In this document: one piece after another, positions 18,145 through 28,316 of the stretch
Layout of the letters: each line of letters starts with the position of its first letter
How positions within the stretch are numbered: the stretch's first letter is position 1
NCBI RefSeq assembly: GCF_000011565.2
Contig: NC_005861.2
Coordinates: forward strand, 1,426,001-1,490,000
Direction: 5' to 3'
DNA: 64,000 nucleotides
Origin: Candidatus Protochlamydia amoebophila UWE25
GTDB taxonomy: Bacteria; Chlamydiota; Chlamydiia; Chlamydiales; Parachlamydiaceae
Translations under genes and position numbers: made by a program
The notes under the pieces: generated by a model
Databases searched by the model: none
Seen by the model: only the letters and a program-made list of their open reading frames with translations
What the model was told of the DNA's origin: nothing

Positions 18145-21100
18145 ATGTTAAGAATTATAAATGATGCTATGATTGGGTACAACACCGATTTACTCGATAG
18201 GATTCTTAATCATCTGCCTTTAAAAGATATAGCAGCTCTTTCGAGCACATGTAAAATATTCAAGAATGCGATTGAGCCGGTATTCTCAGAAAAATGCAGC
18301 GCCACTTCAAGGCTTTATCCTACTTACAGAAAATTACTGCTAAGAAATAGGAGTGATGTAGACTCATTGCCTGCGCAAATACGGGTGACAAAGCTTAATA
18401 GTTCTCATATCTCAAAAAAATGGAAGCTCACCGAGATCGCGAAAGAGCTATGGCTTGATTCTGAAGCCCCACTGCCAGAAGATATGATTGATAAAGTAAA
18501 TAGAGTCGATGCGCATCTACAAATTGAAGGATTTAAGTTATGTGGCGTTAAAGCCGATGGCGACTGCTTTATGAATGCTTTTTTGGAAAGCCTGAAAACT
18601 TTATCTATAAAAATAGAGCACCTGGATCAACAGGGAGGTAAAATCGCGTATTTGAGAAATGTTATTTCCAAGGAATACGTTAAAAAATCTACTAGAGGTG
18701 TTTCTAATGAAAGAGTTGAAGAAATTAAAAAAAGAGCTGAAGAAATTAAAAAAGATAGAGAATGGATTGCTGCTTCGGGAGAGGGTGATTTATTAGCCAA
18801 AGTTCTAAATATTCCTATTCGAATCGTCACCGTAAGCAAAGATAGATGGGGCTGTGGTATCGATGATATGCTCGTTTTTCCAAATTCTGGTCGTTCTAAC
18901 CAAGTTTGGAAATCTTTAACTTCTGAAGAAAAACCTCAAGCGTATGTTCTTATTATAGATTTGGAGGGGCATTTTATTTATGCTAAAAAGCAATCGAAAA
19001 CAAATATTTCTTCTTTTTTGAACATGCCTCTCTCAGAGCATCACTTGCCCTCTGTTTCAAAGCTCTCCCTTTTGGCTATTCCAGAAGCTCCGTTGAGGCA
19101 ATTTCCGCTATTATCTAAACAAAGCCCCATTCGCGTCATGGAGTATTTTTACAATAAAGCCGAAACACCTGAACAAAAACGTGCCTGCCTTTGCTATTTG
19201 CTTTATTATCAACATTACAATGCTGAATTTACAGAAGAAGAAATCCGTCGATTGGGCTATTGTTCTCCTTTATTAGCTAAACAAACAAAATCTGGCTATA
19301 TCAGAACAGCGGATGAGCGTCTTTTTAAATTGATAGAACCCTGGATTAAAGAAAAACTGGAGTTTTTTTTTCGTCATGGTTTTTTTCCTGACGATGGTAA
19401 TCCCTTAAATTTAGTCAAGCTGAGCGCAACTTCAGCCATTTCTGTTTTAAAGATTTTTTTTAAAGAACAGATTCGAGAAGTCGCATCACTAATACCAACA
19501 AGAACAATTAAGAAAAAAGAAAAAATTTGTAAGGATAAAAAATTTATTTTTGTTGAAATCACCTCTTCAGATTTAAAAAAAAGTCCGTACGATATTGTTA
19601 AGGAACGACTGTCAAAAGAAGGTATATGTATTGATAAAACTAGAAAATTTCATCCCAACCTTTGTGTTATATTTCTTCTACAAATATCCAATATCGATTG
19701 TAGATTGATGTGGGGTGCAAGGTTGCCTCCTCTCAAGCGTTGTGATTTCAAGCTTCAATACATGGCATTAGACAGTGAGGAAATGTTTGGAAAAAAGAAG
19801 ACTGATGAAATGGGCGTTTTTTCACTATTGAACGGAGCAGGCGCTGTTCCAGATAGACTAGCCTTAAATGCATTCTTGACGAAAGAACTAGGAAATGAAA
19901 ATTTTGCTAGTGCTTTAAAAGCAATTGGACTATTCATTCCTATTGAAGAAAATTATCCCTCTGTTCACCTACTTAATACGCTTGCTATTTGGCGTCGCCA
20001 AATAGAGGAAATAGACAGCTATACAATTACAGGCGATCCCGGTTCCGAGCTTTATCGGAAAGCAATTTTACAATGGCATGTTTGTTTTTTTGAACATTAT
20101 AAGTTAACTAAATTTGCTGCTCCCCTTTTACACTCTCAAGTCAGCCCCTGGATTTTAAAAGCAATAGGAGACAAGGAAATCGTGCAGTGGGCTAAAGCCT
20201 ATCAAAATCTGTGCGAGATTGTGATGTTTTGCCTACAGACATTTCCTGAAAAATTTTCAGAATTAAATCTCGAGTCAATTTTGTTGGACTCCCTGCAAAA
20301 TGAACACAAACTGCCCGCAAGCATTCAAACATCTATTGGTTTATTTCCCTACGCAATGACCGGCTTTTTACATATCTTCGACCATCTTTTGCATCGCTTT
20401 GAAGCACTTCAACAACCGTTCATAATGACTCATCTTTGTCATAATTATTTTGAGACCTTTAACTTAGTGGAATTGCTGGGGAAAAAAAAGAGTCCTCTTA
20501 TTTCCTCAACGAAAGTGGATTGGATTGAAGACATTAAAGGGTTCCCGGATGTTTTGATCGCCGATATTCATCCCAACAATGCAACGAAAGAGATTTTATC
20601 TCAAAATAATATAGCCGAGTGGATCCAAAGTACTCTAGAAAAAAATCCTTTGAAAACAATGATTCTCATTCTGGATATCACGCTTAATCACTTGTCTGAT
20701 CCTATACTTCAAAGAACGCTTGAAAAACTTGTTCCGTTTATTGAAAAGGGGCGATTGGAGATTTTTGGTATTCAAAGCCTTGCCAAGTTAGTCCAAGTAG
20801 GTGCAGACAATTTTTCTGGCGGCATCTGCCTTCATCTTGGTGGAAATTCCTCAAAAAAAAGCAATCTTAATTTCCCTTCGCCAATCCCAGAAAAAGCCAG
20901 TTTTTTCTCCTTAATGAGCCGCCACTTTCAACACATCACGACCGACTATTTTGAACAGGTGCGCGGCAATACCAATTTAATGTATAAGATCCTGACTGAA
21001 GGTTTTTCGAATATTTCGGAAATTGCCTGGGTCGAAAAAAATGATGAAGAGAGCGATCGAATACTGCAATCTTTTTGCGCTGCTAATATCACACTTAATG

Positions 21101-23214
21101 GAGACAATAGCACCGTTTACGTTGCTATTAATTTTATACCGCTCATAAATGAATTGAAAATAACAGATAAAACAAAAAAAGAACAATTAATCAACTCTCT
21201 TAGAAATTTAATCATAAAACTGGCTGAAACACGAGAACTTCCCTTAACTGCCCGCCAAAGTTTTGGGTTTTCTTTATCTAATATGAGTCAAACAGGCGAA
21301 GCCATTCGATTTTCCTTAGGTATCGAAAATGAAAAGTTGATATACAGGTACGCCGATGTCGTGATAGATTTTATTTATGCCTTATCTATGTATGTTGCAA
21401 AAGGCCCACGACAATTCGATATAAAAGAATTTGAAGCTAATGTCGAAAAAATTATAAAGATTTTAGAAAATGGGGAGATGAATCCCATTACAGCTCCGCT
21501 CTGTGAAAAAACTTTTGATGAGTATTTTGACGAAACACTTGAAACTGTTGGAAACACTGAAATCCATTTTAAGAACCATCAATTTAGTTTAAAAATTTCA
21601 GAAAATAATGAAGATTGTTTGGTTTGCCCAATGAATCTCCATCCTAACATCGTAATTGATGGATACAGCCTCCACAATCCCCATTCCGAATCAATCTTGA
21701 TGAGATTCATTTTTCATGTCATCTGCTTAAATGCCAACCCTACGCATGTGACTGTTCAAACATGCCAAGGTAAGAATCAGTATACGATTCGCGGTATTTT
21801 TGAAGCCCATTTCCCATTTTTAGGTAATAAACAAATAGTTGACCCAAAATCAAAAATTAAGTTCGATTTTGAATCAAATTTCCCCTTCATTTTGCAAAAT
21901 GGCAATCGCCTTACTAGCGCTCAGGTTTTTGTGAACATTCAAGAATTGAAAATGGGTTCTGTTTCTGTGAATCTAAGTAAGTTGAATAAAGAGAAACGCT
22001 ACGTGGTTTTTGAAAAATGTATCCGTTATTATTTTGAACTAGTTCTATACGAATACGAGCAGGGCGCTTTTTTCCTTAAGTTTACCGAATTAAAACCTTC
22101 TCTAGATTATCTCCAAAAAATTAAGGAGCTTTTTAGAAATGGGTTGCCTGCTGTTGTTAAGTTTATAAATGATCTAAAATTGGAAGAGATGCCAGTTGCT
22201 TCCAACCTTTCTTGGGAATTTCAACAAAAACCACTTGAACCCATTCTTAGGGCTTTAAAGGTATTGGGTACCCGTATTAGACATGAGCTAACTGAAGAGA
22301 TTATCTCGCAAATAATAGGGATCAAATTTGACGATTGCAAAGAAGCGTTCCTAAACGGGATCATTGAAGGATTTCTTTCTGATAGTTTAGATGTAAACAA
22401 AAAACTAAGCCCTGAAGTTGCTGAAATCTTCGCCAGTCTATTTGGCCGTAAGGATCTACCTGTTACTGTAGATGGTTTCATATTCAATCAATGCTTTACA
22501 GATCTCCAAAAGCATATAATAGCATGTGGAGATAAATCTAATATTTCTAGACTGAGCCCTTATTTAATTGCGTTTCTTCCTCTGTTCAAATGGATTTCTT
22601 TAGATGAAACACATCTCTCCATTCCCATGCGTGACATTGGAGAAAAAACTGAATTTCAACCCCTCCTTGATTATATTGATGAGTTAGAGAAAAATTTTCT
22701 AGAAGAAGCAAAAAGTATAAAAGAATCTCAATCTTTAACTGACTTTCTAAAAGTGTATGTATGCTATCCATTGAGCGATGAGAACAAAAAAAATTTGTTA
22801 AAAAATCTTGCCATACTTTCTAAAAAGCTTCGCAAAGAATGGATTTATAATCCCAATTTTTATTACTATCTCTGGGATCGCGCTGACATCGAATTTGCAG
22901 CGTATGATTCCGATCTTATTTGTCGTGAAGAAAACAAGGAATTACTTAAAACCTTCTTTGAGAGTATCAAAGGCAAAGCCATCATATTGAAAGATCTAAA
23001 TAAAAAAAAAGAAGGCATAGTCGCGACCGCTTTTCGTTGGGCTCTTATAGCTCAAGATGACGAGCTTTTTAAAGCGCTGCAAGAATATGTTAAATCAATT
23101 GGCTATCTAACAAAAATTGTAGAGAAATTGCAATTTTATCAACAATATCTGAATAATTTAGTCCCCATACAACTTGAATTAATAAATTTTATCAATAAAT
23201 TGGCAAATAAGTGA
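18145..23214 (+). CDS. Giant F-box/OTU-domain protein, candidate ubiquitin-system effector
   Basis: Protein of 1689 residues. Residues about 5-50 form an F-box (LLDRILNHLPLKDIAALSSTCKIF), the adaptor that in eukaryotes recruits SKP1-cullin ubiquitin ligases. Residues about 125-280 form an OTU-type cysteine protease domain: VKADGDCFMNAF gives the DGDC active site (Cys141), and VLIIDLEGHFIYAK gives the histidine (His276). OTU enzymes cleave ubiquitin chains. The rest, about 1400 residues, has no recognised domain but stays open and in typical codon use. No signal peptide is seen, so delivery would need a type III or similar system. Expansions of such genes are known in amoeba symbionts of the Chlamydiae. 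Activity and secretion are inferred. Confidence 0.8.
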   Translation: MLRIINDAMIGYNTDLLDRILNHLPLKDIAALSSTCKIFKNAIEPVFSEKCSATSRLYPTYRKLLLRNRSDVDSLPAQIRVTKLNSSHISKKWKLTEIAKELWLDSEAPLPEDMIDKVNRVDAHLQIEGFKLCGVKADGDCFMNAFLESLKTLSIKIEHLDQQGGKIAYLRNVISKEYVKKSTRGVSNERVEEIKKRAEEIKKDREWIAASGEGDLLAKVLNIPIRIVTVSKDRWGCGIDDMLVFPNSGRSNQVWKSLTSEEKPQAYVLIIDLEGHFIYAKKQSKTNISSFLNMPLSEHHLPSVSKLSLLAIPEAPLRQFPLLSKQSPIRVMEYFYNKAETPEQKRACLCYLLYYQHYNAEFTEEEIRRLGYCSPLLAKQTKSGYIRTADERLFKLIEPWIKEKLEFFFRHGFFPDDGNPLNLVKLSATSAISVLKIFFKEQIREVASLIPTRTIKKKEKICKDKKFIFVEITSSDLKKSPYDIVKERLSKEGICIDKTRKFHPNLCVIFLLQISNIDCRLMWGARLPPLKRCDFKLQYMALDSEEMFGKKKTDEMGVFSLLNGAGAVPDRLALNAFLTKELGNENFASALKAIGLFIPIEENYPSVHLLNTLAIWRRQIEEIDSYTITGDPGSELYRKAILQWHVCFFEHYKLTKFAAPLLHSQVSPWILKAIGDKEIVQWAKAYQNLCEIVMFCLQTFPEKFSELNLESILLDSLQNEHKLPASIQTSIGLFPYAMTGFLHIFDHLLHRFEALQQPFIMTHLCHNYFETFNLVELLGKKKSPLISSTKVDWIEDIKGFPDVLIADIHPNNATKEILSQNNIAEWIQSTLEKNPLKTMILILDITLNHLSDPILQRTLEKLVPFIEKGRLEIFGIQSLAKLVQVGADNFSGGICLHLGGNSSKKSNLNFPSPIPEKASFFSLMSRHFQHITTDYFEQVRGNTNLMYKILTEGFSNISEIAWVEKNDEESDRILQSFCAANITLNGDNSTVYVAINFIPLINELKITDKTKKEQLINSLRNLIIKLAETRELPLTARQSFGFSLSNMSQTGEAIRFSLGIENEKLIYRYADVVIDFIYALSMYVAKGPRQFDIKEFEANVEKIIKILENGEMNPITAPLCEKTFDEYFDETLETVGNTEIHFKNHQFSLKISENNEDCLVCPMNLHPNIVIDGYSLHNPHSESILMRFIFHVICLNANPTHVTVQTCQGKNQYTIRGIFEAHFPFLGNKQIVDPKSKIKFDFESNFPFILQNGNRLTSAQVFVNIQELKMGSVSVNLSKLNKEKRYVVFEKCIRYYFELVLYEYEQGAFFLKFTELKPSLDYLQKIKELFRNGLPAVVKFINDLKLEEMPVASNLSWEFQQKPLEPILRALKVLGTRIRHELTEEIISQIIGIKFDDCKEAFLNGIIEGFLSDSLDVNKKLSPEVAEIFASLFGRKDLPVTVDGFIFNQCFTDLQKHIIACGDKSNISRLSPYLIAFLPLFKWISLDETHLSIPMRDIGEKTEFQPLLDYIDELEKNFLEEAKSIKESQSLTDFLKVYVCYPLSDENKKNLLKNLAILSKKLRKEWIYNPNFYYYLWDRADIEFAAYDSDLICREENKELLKTFFESIKGKAIILKDLNKKKEGIVATAFRWALIAQDDELFKALQEYVKSIGYLTKIVEKLQFYQQYLNNLVPIQLELINFINKLANK

Positions 23215-23452
23215 AAAGAAGATCAAAGTTAGAGGAGGTGTCAATATCAATAATTGAAAATTAATCATTTTTTGATAGGAAATAAAATGCGTCTTAAAAA
23301 ACAATTAAACATTGAAGAAAACTAATTATTTTCTCTTTATTGGAAAACTTTTTTAAAAGCTTAAAGTATTTCTTAACCATTTTTTAAGTCATTTTTTAGC
23401 TTGTCTTTAAGTTGTTTTTTGTTCTAGATCAAACTATTCAGCGCTGTTTCTA

Positions 23453-24292
23453 GATAGTGTAGTCACGAGAAATAAAATAAATGCTTAAATGTGCTACTTT
23501 TCTACGCTCATCAATGGAGCATCTTATGGAAGCGCACAGAAGACATGATATATCCGACAGAGTTTGGAATTTACTGGGACCTCATTTGCCAGGAAGAAGA
23601 GGGGCTTGGGGTGGTATAGCAAGAGATAATAGGACTTTTATCAATGCAGTATTTTGGATATTAAGAACGGGAGCTCCATGGAGGGATTTGCCTCCAGATT
23701 ACGGTTGTTGAAGAAATACTCATCGGCGATTTATCCGATGGCGCAATCAGAGAGTCTGGGAAAGGTTGCTTGAGGTGCTGATTGACGATCCAGATTATGA
23801 ATGGCTTGTGATAGATGCTTCGCATTGTAAAGTGCATCCTCATGCAGCGGGAGCTAAAGGTGGTAATCAGAGCATGAGTCGTACAAAAGGGGGCTCAATA
23901 CAAAATTGCATCTTGCCGTGGATGCGCATGGTCTGCCGATCAGGGTCATTATTACAGAAGGCACAACAGCAGATTGTACTCAAGCAATTTGATCGCTGGT
24001 CTTACAGCTGAGTGGTTACTGGCAGACAAAGGATATGATAGCGACGCAATCGTTGAGCAAGCTATAAGTCAGGGAATGCAAGTAGTGATTCCTCCACGAA
24101 AGAATCGCATAACTGGTCGAGAATACGATAAAGATCTCTATAAGTTAAGGCATTTGGTGGAAAATGCATTTTTACATTTGAAGCGCTGGAGAGGAATAGC
24201 GACCCGTTATGCAAAGAACACAGCCTCATTCTTGGCTGCAGTCCATATTAGATGTATTACTATATGGGCAGAAGTCTCGTGACTACACTATC
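23453..24292 (+). mobile_element. IS5-family (IS427-like) insertion sequence, copy 1
   Basis: An 840-bp element bounded by perfect inverted repeats GATAGTGTAGTCACGAGA (23453-23470) and its complement (24275-24292). It is flanked by TA on each side, which fits the two-base target duplication of this group. It encodes one broken DDE transposase. The same element, internally deleted, recurs at 41124-41777. It sits 238 bases after the F-box/OTU gene. Confidence 0.92.
23526..24282 (+). pseudogene. IS5-family transposase, inactivated (copy 1)
   Basis: The frame starts at MEAHRRHDISDRVWNLLGPH and is broken three ways. An in-frame TGA at 23709-23711 replaces the expected Trp before RNTHRRF. A frame change lies in the GGSIQN/TKLHLAVDAHG region near 23905, shared with copy 2, so it may be programmed frameshifting. 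A 4-base CAAG loss near 23983 is seen by comparison with copy 2. The DDE residues are spread over the three pieces (WLVIDASH, LHLAVDAHG, LADKGYDSD, and HLVENAFLHLKRWRGIATRY). Confidence 0.88.
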
Positions 24293-24573
24293 TAATCAAA
24301 TAGGCCCTCTAATCGCATCAAAAATCTTATAACTCGTTTGTTTCATGTTCCTATCACCTCATGGAATTAAGGCACTTTCAAATCAAAAACTAAGGAGTTT
24401 ATGTTTGAACCGTATTGATCCTTATTTGTTTTTTTAATAACTCCTCATTGATAAAACGAGATTTTCTCTTTAAATGTGACTGCCTATTTTAACTTATTAA
24501 TATTGCCATAATTTTTATTTATATATCATACTTTTAAAATACCTATAAATGAAAATTTATTTCACTCATTGGG

Positions 24574-26706
24574 ATGGTCATTTTGAATATTTCTAATTTT
24601 GGGCTTAATTCTAGTCATCTTGTCCGTACAACGGCTCCATCTTATGATCCCCCGCAAGACATTAACGATCAACTTGAGAATGAAAATACTCCCTTAGGCA
24701 ATCCTTTGCCTAATTTAGAAGAAAGTAGTACGCCAACGATCCCAGCTTCCGCTCTTTCACCTTCATCTGATGAAATTCAACTGAGCTTTCAAGAGGGAAC
24801 TTTTCTAACTATTTCTCCTTCTCAGCTAGATTTATTAAGGGAAAAATCATATTACTTTAAGAATCTATGGTCGGGGCAATTTCAAGAAACCCTGCAACAC
24901 CCTCTCGATTTAACACAAAAAGACTTTACGCTTTTGCTTAATTTCCTGATGGACGCTAACTTTAAAGTTCCCTTAGAAGAAATTACTTCTGCCATTCAAC
25001 TCGCCGATTATTATGAATTGACAGAAGTGGTGAAGAATTTAGAAGAACAGCTGATAGATGGGTACGAATCTCAGAGATTTGAACCTTTTAACTCCACTGA
25101 AGAAAGTTTAGTCGGATTAAAAAAACTTTTAAATTTTGCACATCGCTGTCAATTAAATAGATTGAAGGATTATTTAGAATCGACCGTTGTGAACGCCTTA
25201 TTAAACCAGACTTTTCAGTTAGCGGAGTTTGAAAGAATTATAAATCACCTCTCAGATGAGATAGAAGCTCTTGATTTTTTTAACAATATTTATTTGACCG
25301 ATGCCCATCTTTTAGCATTAAAAAATTGTAAAAATTTAAAAATACTTCATTTTAAGAATTGTCGAGTCATCACTGATGCAGGATTAGCACATTTAACACC
25401 CTTAACGTCTTTACAGCGTTTAAATCTAAGCAAACTATGGTGTATCACCGATGCTGGATTAGCCCATTTGACAACTTTAAAGGCTTTGCAGCATCTAGAT
25501 CTAAGCCAATGCAGTAAACTCACTGACGATGGATTAGCACATTTAACACCCTTAACAGCTTTGCAGCATTTAGGTCTAAATTACTGTGAGAATCTCACCG
25601 ATGCAGGATTAGCCCATTTGACACTCTTAACGGGTTTGCAGCATCTTGATTTAAGCAATTGTAAGAATCTTACCGATGCAGGATTGGCGCATTTAACATC
25701 CTTAATGGCTTTGCAGCATCTAGATCTAAGTTGGTGCCTTAAACTCACCGATGCAGGATTAGCCCATTTGACATCTTTAACGGGTTTGCAGCATCTAGAT
25801 TTAAGCAATTGTAAGAATCTTACCGATGCAGGATTGGCGCATTTAACATCCTTAATGGCTTTGCAGCATCTAAATCTAAGTTGGTGCCTTAAACTCACCG
25901 ATGCAGGATTAGCCCATTTGACACCCTTAACGGCCTTGCAGCATCTAAATCTGAGTAGATATAATCTCACGTATGCTGGATTAGCGCATTTGACATCTTT
26001 AACGGGTTTGCAGCATCTAGATTTAAGCGGAAGCAGGAAACTTATTGATGCAGGATTAGCCCATTTGAGGCCCTTAGTAGCTTTACAGCATTTAAATCTG
26101 ACGGGATGCTGGAAACTCACCGATGCAGGATTAGCCCATTTGTCACCCTTAAAGGCTTTGCAAACTCTAGGTCTAAGTTGGTGCCAGAATCTTACGGGTG
26201 CTGGATTAGCCCATTTGAAACCTTTAGTAGCTTTGCAGTATTTAGATTTAAGTAATTGCAATAATCTCACTGATGCTGGATTAGCCCATTTGAGGCCCTT
26301 AGTAGCTTTACAGCATTTAAATCTGACGGGATGCTGGAAACTCACCGATGCAGGATTGGCGCATTTAACATCCTTAATGGCTTTGCAGCATCTAAATCTA
26401 AGTTGGTGCCTTAAACTCACCGATGCAGGATTAGCCCATTTGAAACCTTTAGTAGCTTTGCAGCATTTAGATTTAAGTAATTGCAATAATCTCACTGATG
26501 AGGGATTAACCCATTTGAGGCCCTTAGTGGCTTTACAGCATTTAAATCTGAGTAGATATAATCTCACCGATGATGGATTAGCGCATTTGACACCCTTAAC
26601 GACTTTGCAATATCTAGATCTGAGTAGTTGCTATAATCTCACCGATGCAGGATTAGCACATTTTAAAACTGTAGCAGCTTCGCTCAATTTAAAAATTATT
26701 AGGTAG
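24574..26706 (+). CDS. BTB-domain and leucine-rich-repeat protein, candidate effector
   Basis: Protein of 710 residues. After a Ser/Pro-rich leader (1-65), residues about 65-165 look like a BTB/POZ domain (DEIQLSFQEGTFLTISPSQL, YYFKNLWSGQFQET, AIQLADYYELTEVV). From about residue 250 to the end run 18 cysteine-containing leucine-rich repeats of about 25 residues with consensus LTDAGLAHLTPLTALQHLNL. This is the subtype seen in F-box/LRR substrate receptors. BTB proteins recruit cullin-3 in eukaryotes, so it could act as a ubiquitin-ligase adaptor in the host; this is inference. No signal peptide is visible. The antisense 328-codon frame inside the repeats is a composition artefact. Confidence 0.85.
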   Translation: MVILNISNFGLNSSHLVRTTAPSYDPPQDINDQLENENTPLGNPLPNLEESSTPTIPASALSPSSDEIQLSFQEGTFLTISPSQLDLLREKSYYFKNLWSGQFQETLQHPLDLTQKDFTLLLNFLMDANFKVPLEEITSAIQLADYYELTEVVKNLEEQLIDGYESQRFEPFNSTEESLVGLKKLLNFAHRCQLNRLKDYLESTVVNALLNQTFQLAEFERIINHLSDEIEALDFFNNIYLTDAHLLALKNCKNLKILHFKNCRVITDAGLAHLTPLTSLQRLNLSKLWCITDAGLAHLTTLKALQHLDLSQCSKLTDDGLAHLTPLTALQHLGLNYCENLTDAGLAHLTLLTGLQHLDLSNCKNLTDAGLAHLTSLMALQHLDLSWCLKLTDAGLAHLTSLTGLQHLDLSNCKNLTDAGLAHLTSLMALQHLNLSWCLKLTDAGLAHLTPLTALQHLNLSRYNLTYAGLAHLTSLTGLQHLDLSGSRKLIDAGLAHLRPLVALQHLNLTGCWKLTDAGLAHLSPLKALQTLGLSWCQNLTGAGLAHLKPLVALQYLDLSNCNNLTDAGLAHLRPLVALQHLNLTGCWKLTDAGLAHLTSLMALQHLNLSWCLKLTDAGLAHLKPLVALQHLDLSNCNNLTDEGLTHLRPLVALQHLNLSRYNLTDDGLAHLTPLTTLQYLDLSSCYNLTDAGLAHFKTVAASLNLKIIR
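25335..26670 (+). repeat. Tandem 75-bp repeat array encoding the leucine-rich repeats
   Basis: About 18 units of 75 bases share a core GATGCAGGATTAGCCCATTT. Some multi-unit blocks are almost identical. For example, a 150-base two-repeat block starting near 25640 is repeated directly at about 25790, and the pair starting GGCCCTTAGTAGC recurs at about 26068 and 26293. Such identity implies recent unit duplication, so repeat number is likely to vary among strains. Confidence 0.9.
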
Positions 26707-26864
26707 AAAAAACTTTCAATTAAACGAGAAATCTGGCGCCAAAAATCAAGGTAATTTGTCTTAAGACAAAGGATAAAATTTCATTAAAGTTGATCAATTT
26801 CCATTGAGGCGCTTATTTAATAGAAATATCCGCGATAAGATGTATTATAGGATGGAAATTAAGC

Positions 26865-27244
26865 TTATAAACCAATTTTAGTAGCGGCATTTTCCGTCCA
26901 CATATTTCCCAATCGAATATATCTTCTAATGGTATCAGAGCTTTTATGGCCCGTTTGTTTCATGATCAGGTGCTCAGAAACACCAAAGATGGCAGCAGTT
27001 GTAGCAAATCCAGCCCGTAAGCTATGACCTGAAAATGAATGTTTCTGCTTTTCTAAATGTTTGTTCCGCTTAATAATCAATGCGACGGATTTGGAAGTTA
27101 AGGCTTTATCCATGATTTGACCATGCCGATTAATCGGTCGAAATAATGGCCCTTCGCTAATTTTAGAACAATTAAGCCAATCATTTAAGGTTCTGACAGG
27201 GCAAGTGAGAATGTTTGATCCCATAACTCTCCCCTTCCTTAATA
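26865..27244 (-). pseudogene. Tyrosine recombinase (integrase), C-terminal fragment cut by an IS982-type element
   Basis: About 125 residues of the catalytic half of a phage-type integrase. It retains GHSLRAGFAT (the HxxR box) and TGHKSSDTIRRYIRLG (His and the nucleophile tyrosine). The first catalytic arginine and the whole N-terminal domain are missing. An ATG at 27224 gives an open frame, but the same frame continues upstream to the IS end at 27244 (LRKGRVMGSN), so this is a truncation and not a short gene. It differs from the integrase at 29218-30195 and so derives from another element. Confidence 0.82.
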
Positions 27245-27455
27245 ACCTGAATTTTGGGTTTTTAGGCAGCCATTAACAATAAGCGATGCTGCTCTGCTAA
27301 GTTTATAGATGGCTTTTTAGGTTGATGAGTGTAAGCAACAATCCCAGCTAATAGATTAATTAAAAAATTTCCGGCATTTCTGTGGCGTGTCTATTCAATT
27401 TGAGAAATATTTTTTAGTTGATCATTGACCGTTTCAATAATAGCTCGTTTTCTAA

Positions 27456-28316
27456 GAACCTGTTTAAAATCTTTTAATCGTGTATAATTGCCTTCAAAAA
27501 AAATTGTAGGCAATAATGACGCATTCTTATCCAAGCGATATTTCTAGAGAACAATTTGATAAAATCAAGCCAATCCTTGAATCTATCCGAAAGAAAACAC
27601 GTCCCCGAAAGATAGATCTTTATGATGTTTTTTGTGGGGTTTTATACACTTTGAAAAGTGGTTGTCAGTGGCGTATGTTGCCAAAAGAATATCCTAAATG
27701 GGAAATATGCTATTATTATTTCACTCTTTGGTCTAAAAAAGATCAACAAACTTCTGAAAGTATTCTAGAACAAGTTTTAAAAAAAAATCGTTGGAGAGGT
27801 TCGACAAAGCAGTGGTCGGAACGAGAAAACCAGTTTTATCATAGTTGATGCGCAAAGCGTTAAGAATACCGATACAGCTGAAAGTAAAGGCTATGATGCA
27901 GGAAAAAAAATCTCAGGTATCAAACGGCACATAGCAGTAGACACTCAAGGATTGCCTCATGCCATTCATATAACCACAGCAAATGTTACTGATAGAAAAA
28001 GAGCTCTAGAAGCATGTTTACTGAATAAGAGTGTTTTGTCTGAAGTAAAAAATATTTTAGCAGATAGAGGATATTCTGGAGAACCATTTTCAAATGGTAT
28101 TCATGAGATATGGGGATGTACAGTAGAGATAACGAAAAGAAACGAATTGCATGCTTTTAAAGTGATTGCGAAAAGATGGATCGTAGAGCGTTCTTTTAGC
28201 TGGTTAGAAAAATGCAGAAGGTTATGGAAGAACTGCGAAAGAAAATTGAATACAAGCTTAAATCTGGTCATTTTGGCGTTTGTGGTTCTCCTTTTAAAAA
28301 GATTTTAAACAGGTTC
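27456..28316 (+). mobile_element. IS5-family (ISL2-like) element nested in the IS982-type element
   Basis: An 861-bp element with perfect terminal inverted repeats GAACCTGTTTAAAATCTTTT at 27456-27475 and the complement at 28297-28316. Target duplication TAA is present at 27453-27455 and 28317-28319, the TNA type expected for this group. The insertion lies inside the transposase frame of the older element, which dates the two events. Confidence 0.95.
27516..28308 (+). pseudogene. IS5-family transposase with a frame break at an A9 tract
   Basis: N-terminal part MTHSYPSDISREQFDKIKPI through CGVLYTLKSGCQWRMLPKEY and SILEQVLKK is in one frame. The catalytic part (KTSFIIVDAQSVKNTDTAES, SGIKRHIAVDTQGLPHAIHI, LADRGYSG, VERSFSWLEKCRRLWKNCER) continues in the next frame. 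The frames join if the run of nine A at 27779-27787 is read as eight, so either an insertion mutation or transcriptional slippage at the A tract is involved. Everything else looks intact, so this copy may still be active if slippage occurs. Confidence 0.82.

Noticed and set aside
25581-26567. Antisense 328-codon open frame inside the BTB-LRR gene
   Set aside because: It is the mirror of a 75-base repeat whose period is a multiple of three, so one open antisense unit stays open throughout. It has no ribosome site and no family likeness.
25335-26670. CRISPR array
   Set aside because: Regular repeats occur here, but they are 75-base coding units without spacers, and no cas genes are present in the window.
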